DNA from: Anolis sagrei
Taxonomy: Eukaryota; Chordata; Lepidosauria; Squamata; Anolidae
Length of the DNA stretch: 64,000 nucleotides
Assembly: GCF_037176765.1 (NCBI RefSeq)
Contig: NC_090021.1
Span: forward strand, 189,674,378 to 189,738,377
Direction of reading: 5' to 3'
The position numbers and the translations under genes are program-made. Position 1 is the stretch's first letter. Each line of letters begins with the position of its first letter. A model generated the notes under the pieces. The model searched no databases. It was not told where the DNA came from and saw only the letters and a list, made by a program, of their open reading frames with translations. This document shows, piece by piece, positions 51,701-57,086 of this stretch.

Positions 51701-53381
51701 GGGTGATTTTGTGATTATTCATCCCTGTGATCACCATAAATCAAAGTTCACTTGAGGGCTATTGACAACAAAAACAATTCCTCTAGTTTTCCAACCATCA
51801 TTTTATTTATGCCAACCCGGCAACGAGGAATGCATCGACATCGTAGAATGAATGCAGTGTCAATGCTGTGGAATTATGGAAGTTGTAGTTTGGTGAGGCA
51901 CCGGCAGCACTCTTGGGCAGAGAAGGCTCAAGGCCTTGTAAAAAAAGAACAAGTAGGATTCCACAGCACTGAGCTTTGACAGTTTGAGTGATATCAAACT
52001 GTATCAATTCTTCATTATATATCAGGCATGGGCAATCTTCAGCCCTCCCAGTGTTTTGGACTTCAACTCTCACAATTCCTGGCTGTTAGGAATTGTGGGA
52101 GTTGAAGTCCAGAACACTTGGAGGGCTGAAGATTGCCTATGCCTGTTGTAGATGCACTCAGGGTCCGCTAGGTAAAGGTTGTCCCAACATGAAATCCAGT
52201 CTGACTCTGGGGTGCAGTGCTCATCTCCATTTCTAAGCCGAAGAGCCGCCATCCCTAGACACCTCCAAGGTCATGTGGCCGGCATGACTGCATGGAGCGC
52301 CACTACCTTCCCACCGGAGTAGTACCTATTGATCTACTCACATTTGCATGCTTTCGAATTGCTAGGCTGGCAGAAGCTGGGACTGACAGAGGAAGCTCAC
52401 GTCGCTCCCCGGATTCGAACCTGCGATCTTTTGGTCAACAAGCTCAGCAGCTCAGCGCTTTAACTCACAACGCTACCTTAGGTTCAGCTAAGGAGGGGGG
52501 AAAGGATGAAGCAAGATCTCTAACAACAAAAATGCAAAAAAAAATGTGTCTTCCAGGCTGGATATATAGGCCCCTTCCACAAAGCTGAATAAAATCCCAC
52601 ATTTTCTGCTTTGAACTGGAATATATGGCAGTATGGACTCAGATAATCCAGTCCAAAGCAGATATTGTGGGATTTTCCACCTTGATATTCTGGGATATAG
52701 GGCTGTGTGGAAGGGCCCTAAGGTCCCGTCCACACAGCTGAATAAAATCCCACATTCTCTGCTTTGAAGTGGAATATATAGCAGTGTGAATGTATTGTCG
52801 AAGGTTTTCATAGCTGGAATCACTAGGTTGTTGTAGGTTTTTTTCGGGCTATATGGCCATGTTCTAGAGGCATTCTCTCCTGACGTTTCACCTGCTTCTA
52901 TGGCAAGCATCCTCAGAGGTAGTGAGGTCTGTTTGAACTAGGAAAAGAGTTCTCTGTCCCACCCTGGTCATTCCACAGATATATAAACCAATTTTCCTAG
53001 TTCCAACAGACCTCACTACCTCTGAGGATGCTTGCCAATAGATGCAAGCAAAACGTCAGGAGAGAATGACTCTAGAACATGGCCATATAGCCCGAAAAAA
53101 CCTACAACAAATCTATGGCAGTGTGGACTCAAATAACCCAGTTCAAAGCAGATATTGTGGATGATCCACCTTGATATTCTGGGTTATATGGCTCTGTGGA
53201 AGGGCCCATAGAGAGGCTCCTCAAGGAAGGAAGGAATTCAGCCTTTCTGCTCTTCTCACAAGAGAGGAAACTACACACGTGTCTTTGTGCGCCTGCGTTC
53301 AGACGTTCGAATCCCCCCTCCTTCCCTCCCCCTCCCAGTACCTGTGATATAATTGGTCCACTTGTACAAGACTCCCTCCAT
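35813..53381 (-). CDS. PLEKHA3: PLEKHA3 / FAPP1 (PI4P- and ARF1-binding PH-domain protein), 8 coding exons
   Basis: Joined on the minus strand: 53381-53342, 45463-45347, 44202-44047, 41603-41467, 40033-39869, 38171-38128, 37314-37199, 35943-35813, giving 906 nt or 301 codons plus stop (human is 300 residues). The first 95 or so residues form the PH domain ([39 protein letters not shown]) that binds PI4P and ARF1 at the trans-Golgi. Residues about 105-190 form a conserved helical region ([39 protein letters not shown]). The C-terminus is Ser/Pro-rich and more diverged ([15 protein letters not shown]). All junctions are GT-AG and in frame. The gene is tail to tail with TTN and head to head with FKBP7. 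Confidence 0.96.
36012..36302 (-). repeat. Sauria-type SINE (tRNA-derived, BovB-like tail), minus orientation
   Basis: Read on the minus strand: a 'ggtagcgcagtgggttaaa' head, a B-box region near GGCCGTTCGAATCTGGGGAG, a body with 'gccggcttagaaattgagat'-like words, and a tail resembling 'acacaactagacttaatgtc', the BovB-related end. Further copies lie at 52171-52477 and 63530-63794. Confidence 0.7.
36325..36460. mobile_element. Tc1/mariner (Tigger-like) terminal relic
   Basis: Begins CAGTTATACCTCGACTTAAG and contains 'tgaccgagctcttaattcaa', a phrase typical of Tigger-like non-autonomous elements. Only one end is recognisable. Confidence 0.4.
36955..37085 (-). mobile_element. L2/CR1-like LINE tail, minus orientation
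   Basis: (TTTA)n, then 'ccccgcccttctaaaccccc' and 'gggggactcagagtggttaa', the shared LINE 3' end. Confidence 0.55.
37199..37314 (-). CDS. PLEKHA3: PLEKHA3 coding exon 7
   Basis: A 116-nt exon encodes [20 protein letters not shown], then [19 protein letters not shown]. It aligns with the human region containing HRLSQRRRRTYSDTD. Donor GTAAGT. Confidence 0.9.
37315..38127 (-). other. PLEKHA3: PLEKHA3 intron 6, nothing recognised
   Basis: An 813-bp AT-rich intron with a poly-A run at about 37733-37750. No exon or identifiable repeat was seen. Confidence 0.5.
38128..38171 (-). CDS. PLEKHA3: PLEKHA3 coding exon 6
   Basis: A 44-nt micro-exon encodes [14 protein letters not shown] plus two bases. 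It is flanked by TTCTTTAG and GTAAGC and is too short to be found by open-frame length alone. Confidence 0.9.
38507..38660. mobile_element. Palindromic MITE
   Basis: Fold-back: GGGACCTTTCCAGACTGGCC at the left and a 'cctgtctggaagggccc' end at the right, with mirrored 'atcccaggatctgatcccag' and 'ctgggatcagatcctgggat' arms. Confidence 0.6.
38705..38915. mobile_element. Palindromic MITE (GTGTCTACACTGTA family)
   Basis: The left arm 'gtgtctacactgtacaatta', 'caccactttaactgcc', 'caatgctatggaatcc' is mirrored by the right arm 'ccacagcattgagcc', 'ctgcattaattctaca', 'tgatgcaccctc'. Relatives lie at 50622-50815, 51835-52012, 54612-54775 and 55505-55700. Confidence 0.55.
39869..40033 (-). CDS. PLEKHA3: PLEKHA3 coding exon 5
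   Basis: A 165-nt exon encodes [20 protein letters not shown] and on to [10 protein letters not shown]. The open frame continues past the donor, but the next conserved residues (MKRSVSHPG) are in exon 6, so the exon must stop at the non-consensus donor GTTGGA. The frame beyond it is intron read-through. Confidence 0.88.
40229..40400 (-). mobile_element. Penelope-like element terminal fragment
   Basis: The minus strand reads through the family's CTGAGGATGCCTGCC, a stem-loop, CGAAA and then ATATCAGGAGAG. It is the same unit as at 52791-53110, present here as a single arm in the sense direction of PLEKHA3. Confidence 0.5.
40784..40925. mobile_element. Fold-back hAT-like MITE
   Basis: A long palindrome: 'caggcgtgggcaaacttcgg', 'ggtgttttggacttcaactc' at the left, mirrored by 'gagttgaagtccaaaacacc', 'ctgaagtttgcccatgctta' at the right. 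The same family occurs at 45655-45728 (one arm), 51022-51149 and 52020-52148. Confidence 0.65.
41467..41603 (-). CDS. PLEKHA3: PLEKHA3 coding exon 4
   Basis: A 137-nt exon encodes the helical region [20 protein letters not shown], then [19 protein letters not shown]. Acceptor TTGCAG, donor GTATCA, ending in phase 0. Confidence 0.93.
42712..43200 (-). mobile_element. L2-like LINE fragment, minus orientation
   Basis: The left end is the shared tail (ttatttatttcatttatata, gggggactcaaagtgg). The right half, with 'gagaaggccctgtctctc', matches the copy at 30540-31090 in the same order. Confidence 0.6.
43205..43380 (+). mobile_element. LINE 3' tail, plus orientation
   Basis: Ends 'ggggaaaggtgggatagaaa' followed by an (AAAT)n tail, resembling the tail at 2615-2702. 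Confidence 0.5.
44047..44202 (-). CDS. PLEKHA3: PLEKHA3 coding exon 3 (PH domain end)
   Basis: A 156-nt exon encodes [19 protein letters not shown] and on to [12 protein letters not shown], including the C-terminal PH helix ([12 protein letters not shown]). Donor GTATTT. Confidence 0.94.
44960..45276 (+). repeat. tRNA-derived SINE interrupted by a MITE
   Basis: The head 'gtgaattaggcattggacta' plus a B-box-like GATTCAATTCC and the body run to 45106. The tail 'aaactggaaattacttggag' plus (CAA)n resumes at 45230. It is the same family as 3493-3722, in the other orientation. Confidence 0.6.
45107..45221. mobile_element. hAT-like MITE inserted in the SINE
   Basis: The ends CAGTGGTTCTCAACCTGTGG and CCACAGGCTGAGAACCATTG are inverted repeats. 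The flanks CCTTTGGG (45099-45106) and CCTTAGGA (45222-45229) agree at six of eight positions. A sister copy is at 61715-61854. Confidence 0.65.
45347..45463 (-). CDS. PLEKHA3: PLEKHA3 coding exon 2 (PH domain)
   Basis: A 117-nt exon encodes [20 protein letters not shown] and on to MAVCEIK, the central PH-domain strands. Acceptor TTGCTTTAG, donor GTAAGA. Confidence 0.94.
45783..45995 (+). repeat. tRNA-like SINE
   Basis: Intact-looking order: 'gacaggtcgcagattcgaat' (B box), 'gagctccctctgtcagctcc', 'gatggtaaaacatcaaaac', 'gacggccaattctctcac', 'agtcgctcctgacacg' and an A-rich tail. It serves as the uninterrupted reference for 32115-32655. Confidence 0.65.
46150..46430 (-). mobile_element. Penelope-like retroelement, GIY-YIG endonuclease C-terminal remnant
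   Basis: The minus-strand frame includes the words [18 protein letters not shown] and [10 protein letters not shown] followed by a stop. I recognise these as the C-terminus of the GIY-YIG endonuclease of vertebrate Penelope-like elements. The 3' flank resembles sequence at 34266-34420. The copy is truncated to a few dozen codons and is a fossil. Confidence 0.6.
47203..47270. mobile_element. Penelope-like terminal remnant
   Basis: Only the outer arms remain: 'gggttgttgtaggttttttc', 'gggctatctggccatgttct' joined directly to 'agccataaaagccttcgaca'. The ribozyme-like core is missing. Confidence 0.45.
47300..47545 (+). repeat. Unassigned dispersed repeat, copy 1
   Basis: Shares several phrases in the same order with 48605-48860: 'tattatttcctgtataattg', 'ctttgaaagcagtta', 'ttttgcagtttaataaactt' and 'tctataacccaggaacaaaa'. 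I cannot name the family. Confidence 0.5.
47675..47840 (-). mobile_element. (CAA)n tract and LINE tail
   Basis: A (CAA)n run at 47676-47708 is followed by 'atcttgccaccatctccccg' and 'aagggactggggcgtc', the reverse of an L2-like tail, as at 27903-28190. Confidence 0.45.
48605..48860 (+). repeat. Unassigned dispersed repeat, copy 2
   Basis: Second, diverged copy of the repeat at 47300-47545, in the same orientation about 1.3 kb away. Confidence 0.5.
48905..49682. mobile_element. Fold-back element (TACCGTATATTCTGG ends) with internal minisatellite
   Basis: The left end TACCGTATATTCTGGTGTAT is mirrored by ATATGCCAGAATATACGGGTA at the right. An 18-bp minisatellite sits just inside the left arm. 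The interior (49070-49560) has no gene. Related 'CGAGTATAAGCC' fold-backs occur at 59408-60058. Confidence 0.55.
48971..49071. repeat. 18-bp minisatellite, about 5.6 copies
   Basis: Tandem units based on GTCTTATACGTGGGAGTA start at 48971, 48989, 49007, 49025, 49043 and 49061, with one to six differences between units. The unit derives from the arm of the surrounding fold-back element. Confidence 0.75.
50622..50815. mobile_element. Palindromic MITE
   Basis: Arms 'gtgtatctccactctaaaat'...'caatgttatagaatta' and 'tgattccatagcattgagcc'...'gcgtagatgcatctc' mirror each other; same family as 38705-38915. Confidence 0.55.
51022..51149. mobile_element. Fold-back hAT-like MITE
   Basis: Left arm 'ccaggcatgggcaagcttcg', right arm 'ctgaagtttgcccgtgcctg'; same family as 40784-40925. 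Confidence 0.65.
51483..51705. mobile_element. MITE arm fused to a LINE tail with (TTA)n
   Basis: A palindromic MITE part ('ctacactgccctatatccca' ... 'aaagcagacaatctgaattt') runs into 'gcctgagtcccttctgagtg' and an ATAATAAT/TTATTATT microsatellite (51640-51700). The same junction occurs at 57650-57740. Confidence 0.5.
51835..52148. mobile_element. Two adjacent fold-back MITEs
   Basis: 51835-52012 belongs to the family of 38705-38915 ('tcaatgctgtggaattatgg' ... 'ccacagcactgagctttga'). 52020-52148 belongs to the family of 40784-40925 ('caggcatgggcaatcttcag' ... 'ctgaagattgcctatgcctg'). Confidence 0.6.
52171..52477 (-). repeat. Sauria-type SINE, minus orientation
   Basis: From the minus strand: 'aaggtagcgttgtgagttaa' head, GCAGGTTCGAATCCGGGGAG B box, and the 'cttagaaatggagatgagca' body, ending in 'gtccaacatgaaatccag'-like tail words. 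Nearly full length. Confidence 0.7.
52791..53110. mobile_element. Penelope-like inverted terminal-repeat unit
   Basis: The outer arms 'tgtcgaaggttttcatagct' and 'atatagcccgaaaaaaccta' belong to the same family as 33921-34244. The flanking words around TATAGCAGTGTG (left) and TATGGCAGTGTG (right) suggest a target duplication of about 13 bp. The minus-strand arm carries a complete-looking hammerhead-like core; the plus-strand arm's core looks degraded. Confidence 0.55.
52865..52930 (-). ncRNA. Hammerhead-ribozyme-like motif, sense to PLEKHA3 intron 1
   Basis: Minus strand, 5' to 3': CTGAGGA (52916-52910), stem-loop TGCTTGC-CATAGAA-GCAGGT, GAAA (52889-52886), CGTC (to 52882), then AGGAGAG able to pair with the preceding CCT and CTC words. 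It lies about 430 nt downstream of the exon 1 donor in the transcribed strand. An extra U between core and stem II leaves activity uncertain. Confidence 0.35.
53342..53381 (-). CDS. PLEKHA3: PLEKHA3 coding exon 1
   Basis: Forty coding nucleotides from the ATG encode [13 protein letters not shown] plus one base, ending before GTACTG. The start is the conserved FAPP1 start. The surrounding DNA is GC-rich, as expected of a promoter-proximal exon. Confidence 0.92.
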
Positions 53382-53980
53382 CCTTCAAAGCGGCGGCTGG
53401 CGCAGCATCCTGCTTCCTCCTTCCTTCCCTCGTTTGCTTCCTTCCTTGGCCTTGGGCAGAGCAGCAAGGAGGGCTCCTCTCCTCTTGGGAAAACAGAAGG
53501 ACATGGAGGGCTGGGCTGGCAGCTCTTGGGGCTCTTGGGCTGGCTTCTAAGGAGGATGCCCAGGAGCCAGGAGCAGGAGGAAGAGGAAGAAGAGAGGCAG
53601 CATCAAGAGCAGAGGCAATCCTCCTGGCCTGGGCTCAGCGCAGCCGCTGGGGAAAACAAAGCAAGGCAGGACCCAAGGCTTTGGTCGGCCTCCTCTCCCC
53701 TTCCTCCTTCCCCCTTCCCCTCCCTCTCCCTCTCCCTCCACCTCTTGCCTGGGATGCCATTGACCCTGACGTCTCATTTACTTCCTGGATGAAGAGGGCT
53801 GCGGGCTTAAAGGAAAACGTAGCAGCAAAGGGGGAGGAACATAGGCGCCTGCACCACTTGCAAACCCCAAGAGGCGAAGGCAGGGATGGGCCAAGAATAA
53901 GTGTGTGTGTGTGTGCACATATATATGGATATATACACACACAAACACAGCCCTCCCCTTTCCAGTGTTTCTTCTCTTCC
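53382..53980 (-). promoter_or_regulatory. PLEKHA3: PLEKHA3 promoter / 5' UTR region
   Basis: The GC-rich, partly CpG-containing DNA just upstream of the PLEKHA3 ATG (53379-53381) is unique rather than repetitive, and includes long CT/GA-rich tracts (53690-53745). It most likely holds the 5'UTR and core promoter. No TATA box is apparent. Open frames on both strands here are low-complexity Ser/Pro/Glu shadows. Confidence 0.5.
53898..53945. repeat. (GT)n / (AC)n dinucleotide repeat
   Basis: A GTGTGTGTGTGTGTGTG run, then CACATATATATGGATATATACACACAC. A simple repeat at the border of the PLEKHA3 promoter region. Confidence 0.8.
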
Positions 53981-53989
53981 CCCAAACTA

Positions 53990-55908
53990 TGGCCCCTTCC
54001 ACACAGCTAAATAAAATACCACAGTATCTGCTTTGAACTGGAATAAATGGCAGTGTGGACTCAGATCACCCTTCCACACAGTCTTATATCCCAGAATAAT
54101 ATGGCAGAAAACCCCACAATATCTGAGGACCCTTCCACACAGCCATATAACCCAAAATATCAAGGCAGAAAATCCCACAATATCTGCTTTGAACTAGGTT
54201 ATCTGAGTCCACACTGTCATATATTCCAGTTCAAAACAGATAATGTGGGATTGTACTATTCAGCTCTGTGGAAGGGGCCTGAGTGGGGACTCAGGGCCCT
54301 TCCACACAGCCCTATATCCCAGGATATCAAGGCAGAAAGTCCCGCAATATCTGCTTTCAACTGGGTTATATGAGTCTACACTCAGTTAATGTAGGATTTC
54401 CTGCCTTGGTATTCTAGGATATAGGGCTGTGTGGAAGGACACGCAGGCCCCTTCCACACAGCTGAATAAAACCCCACCATATCCATTTTGAACTGGGATA
54501 AATGGCAGTGTGGGCTCAGAGAACCCAGTTCAAAGCAGACCTTGTGGGATTTTCTGCCTTGATATTCTGGGATATAGGGCTGTGTGGAAGGGCCCTAGCG
54601 TGTGGATACTGAGGATGCATCTCCACTGTAGGATGAATGCAGTTTGACTCCACTTTGACTAAATTCTATGGAATCCTGGAAGTTGTAGTTTGGTGAGGCC
54701 TAAGTAAAACTACAGTTCCCATCCTTCCACACCAGTCCAAATTGAGTTAATTCTCCAAAATGTGGGTGCATCTTGAGACCCCCTTCTACACTGCCATATA
54801 AAATCCAGATTGTCTGCTTTGAACTGGATTATATGGCAATGTAGACTCATATAATCTGGTTCAAAGCGGAAAATGTGTGTTATCTGCCTTGATATTCTGG
54901 GGGCCCTTCCTCACAGCCCTATATCCCAGAATATCAAAACAGAAAATCCCACACTATCTGTTTTGAACTGTGTTATCTGAGTGCATGCTCAGATATGGGA
55001 TTTTTTCCTTGATATTCTGGGATATAGGGCTATGTGGAAGGGCCCTTAGGCCCCTTCTACACTGCCATATAATCCAGACTTTCAAAGCAGATAATCCACA
55101 TTTTCTGCTTTGAAAATGGATTATATTAAACTGAGTTAATTCTGCAGTGTGCATGCATCTTGAGACGCCTTTTATACTGCCATATAAAATCCAGATTATC
55201 TGCTTGGAACTGGATTATATGACAGTGTAGAGTCATATAATCTGATTCAAAGCAGATATTGTGAATTATCTGCCTAGATTTTCTAGGTTATATGGCTGTG
55301 TGGAAGGGCCCTGAGATTCGTTGTCTAAAGTATCTTGTTAAACGATGGGTCCTTCCACACAGCCCTATATCCCAGAATATCAAGGCAGGAAATCCCACAA
55401 TATCTGCTTTGAACTGGGTTATCTGAGTCCACACTCAGATAACATGGGATTTTTTGCCATGATATCCTGGGATATAGGGCTGTATGGAAGGGCCCTACAA
55501 CTATTAAAATCCTTTCGTCAAAATGGCAATTTTCAGGAACCCATTGCGTTGAGCTGGTTTGATTCCACTTCCATGAACCCCAGGCTAAGGGATCCTGGGA
55601 GTTATAGTTTGGGCAAAGACCTTGACATACTACAACTTCCAGGACCCCATAGCATTGATCTGGTGAAATTAAACAGTGCATGAATTCTACAATATAATCG
55701 ATGCACCCCAAGGAATGCAAAGCAGGCCTTCGATTTCCTCCACCGCCGGGTAAGAATTATTATTATTATTATTTGAAACACAACAGGATGACTCCACAGC
55801 ACTCCACTGGCTGTTGTATTGGATCACACGTCGGACAGTTCCCATGTGTCGAGGACTGTGTGATGTATCAGCGAATATTATTATAATTATGTATTGTCAA
55901 AGGCTTAA

Positions 55909-55945
<37 letters not shown>

Positions 55946-56570
55946 TATTGTTGTTGTTGGAGATAAACAGAGGCTCAGGGCCCTTCCACACAGCCCCTAT
56001 ATCCCAGAATATCAAGGCAGAAAAATCCCACAATATCTGCTTTGAACTGTGAGCCCTTCCACACAGCCCTATATCTTGAAATATCGAGGCAAGAAATCCC
56101 ACATTGTCTGAGTGTGGTCTCAGATAACCCAGTTCAAAGTAGATCTTGTGGGATTTTCTGCCTTGATATCCTGGGATATAGGGCTGGGTGGAAGGGCCCT
56201 GAGTCCACACTGCCATATATCTCAGTTCAAAGCAGATAATGTGGGATTTTATTAAACTGTGTGGGGCCCTTCCACACAACCCTATATCACAGAATATCAA
56301 GGCAGAAAATCCCACATTGCTTTGAACTGGGTTATCTGAGTCCAAACTCAGATATTGAGGGATTTTCTGCCTTGATATCCTGGGATATAGGGCTATATAA
56401 AAGGGCCCCGAGTCCACACTGCCATATATCCCAATTCAAAGCAGATAATGTGGGTTTTTATTAAGCTGTGTGGAAGGGGCTTTGAACTGGGTTATCTGAG
56501 TCCACATTCAGATATTGAGGGATTTTCTGCCTTGATATCCTGGGATATAGGGCTGTGTGGAAGGGGGGGA
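53990..56570. repeat. Cluster of nested palindromic MITEs
   Basis: About 2.6 kb with more than a dozen occurrences of CCTTCCACACAG or its complement CTGTGTGGAAGG, interleaved with AGGCAGAAAATCCCACAATA, CTGCTTTGAACTGG and their complements. Many copies are half-elements or nested, and two copies of the other family (54612-54775, 55505-55700) plus an ATT microsatellite (55755-55945) are embedded. All open frames on both strands here are MITE translation. Confidence 0.75.
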
Positions 56571-56579
56571 AAGGGTGAG

Positions 56580-56868
56580 TTTTTGTGCTGTCCTCCCTTG
56601 GGACTGCCCCCCTCCCATCCGGAATGTCACTCCCACTTCTGAGACCTTCCTCTGCAGATTGAGATTAAGGCGGCTCCTCTTTGCGCATGCTCCAAAGGCT
56701 CTGCATGAACTACAAAGGAGGGAGACCAATCCCACGCCTCAGTTTCTAGCTCCTCCCCCCGTGACGTAGGACAATGCCAGTGCCACGCAGACCCGGGAGG
56801 AGAGCGTAGTGAGAGGAGGAGGGGAGTTTGGCAGGCGGTGTCTGAGCAGAGCATCTTCAGGGGCAGCC
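56580..56868 (+). promoter_or_regulatory. FKBP7: FKBP7 promoter / 5' UTR region
   Basis: GC-rich unique DNA precedes the FKBP7 ATG. GTGACGTAGG at 56761-56770 contains a CRE/UPRE-like TGACGTAG. A CAAT word (56773-56776) and CCACG (56783-56787) follow. No TATA box was seen. The promoter is separated from that of PLEKHA3 by the MITE cluster. Confidence 0.5.
56762..56769 (+). promoter_or_regulatory. CRE/UPRE-like site TGACGTAG
   Basis: The core TGACGT is shared by ATF/CREB sites and the XBP1/ATF6 element TGACGTGG, with one base different here. Since FKBP7 is an ER-lumen protein, stress control is plausible but only inferred. Confidence 0.3.
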
Positions 56869-57086
56869 ATGCACCTGGGCGGGTGTGTCCTCCTCCTCCT
56901 CCTGCAAGCCCTGGCGCTGCTTTCCCTCCAGAGCGGAGCGGAAAAGGCAGGAGGGCCCTCGGATGAGGTGCAGATGGAGGTGGTGCACCTCCCCGAAGAG
57001 TGCCACCAGAAGAGCAAGAAAGGGGACCTCCTCAACGCCCACTACGATGGCTACCTGGCCAGCGGTGGCGCCAAGTTTTACTGCAG
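56869..57086 (+). CDS. FKBP7: FKBP7 exon 1
   Basis: From the ATG, 218 nt encode the signal peptide and the first FKBP strand up to AKFYC, ending phase 2 before GTACAC. The Leu-rich core [13 protein letters not shown] is the signal sequence. ATG context GCAGCCATGC is moderate. Confidence 0.93.

Larger units (their letters stand above)
52568..53210. mobile_element. Two palindromic MITEs, the second split by a Penelope-derived unit
   Basis: 52568-52722 is a complete fold-back (GGCCCCTTCCACAAAGC ... GTGTGGAAGGGCCC). A second begins at 52725 and resumes at about 53111 after a 320-bp insertion. Confidence 0.6.
45464..53341 (-). other. PLEKHA3: PLEKHA3 intron 1 (7.9 kb, repeat-dense)
   Basis: The largest intron of the gene. 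It contains SINEs, a Penelope-like endonuclease remnant, several fold-back MITEs, an 18-bp minisatellite, (CAA)n and (TTA)n tracts and an unassigned repeat present twice (47300-47545, 48605-48860). No additional PLEKHA3 exon was recognised. Confidence 0.6.

Noticed and set aside
53196-53792. 198-residue plus-strand frame with Ser/Pro/Leu-rich sequence
   Set aside because: It overlaps PLEKHA3 exon 1 in antisense, is low complexity and lies in the GC- and CT-rich promoter region; no recognisable motif.
54047-56464. Many overlapping open frames and regularly spaced repeats that could be mistaken for a repeat-protein gene or a CRISPR-like array
   Set aside because: The frames translate the same MITE in different phases on both strands, and spacing between copies is irregular with no spacer/repeat pattern.
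56809-56868. In-frame upstream GTG extension of FKBP7
   Set aside because: The ATG at 56869 is followed directly by a good signal peptide; the extension (GGGEFGRRCLSR) would bury it and uses a non-ATG start.
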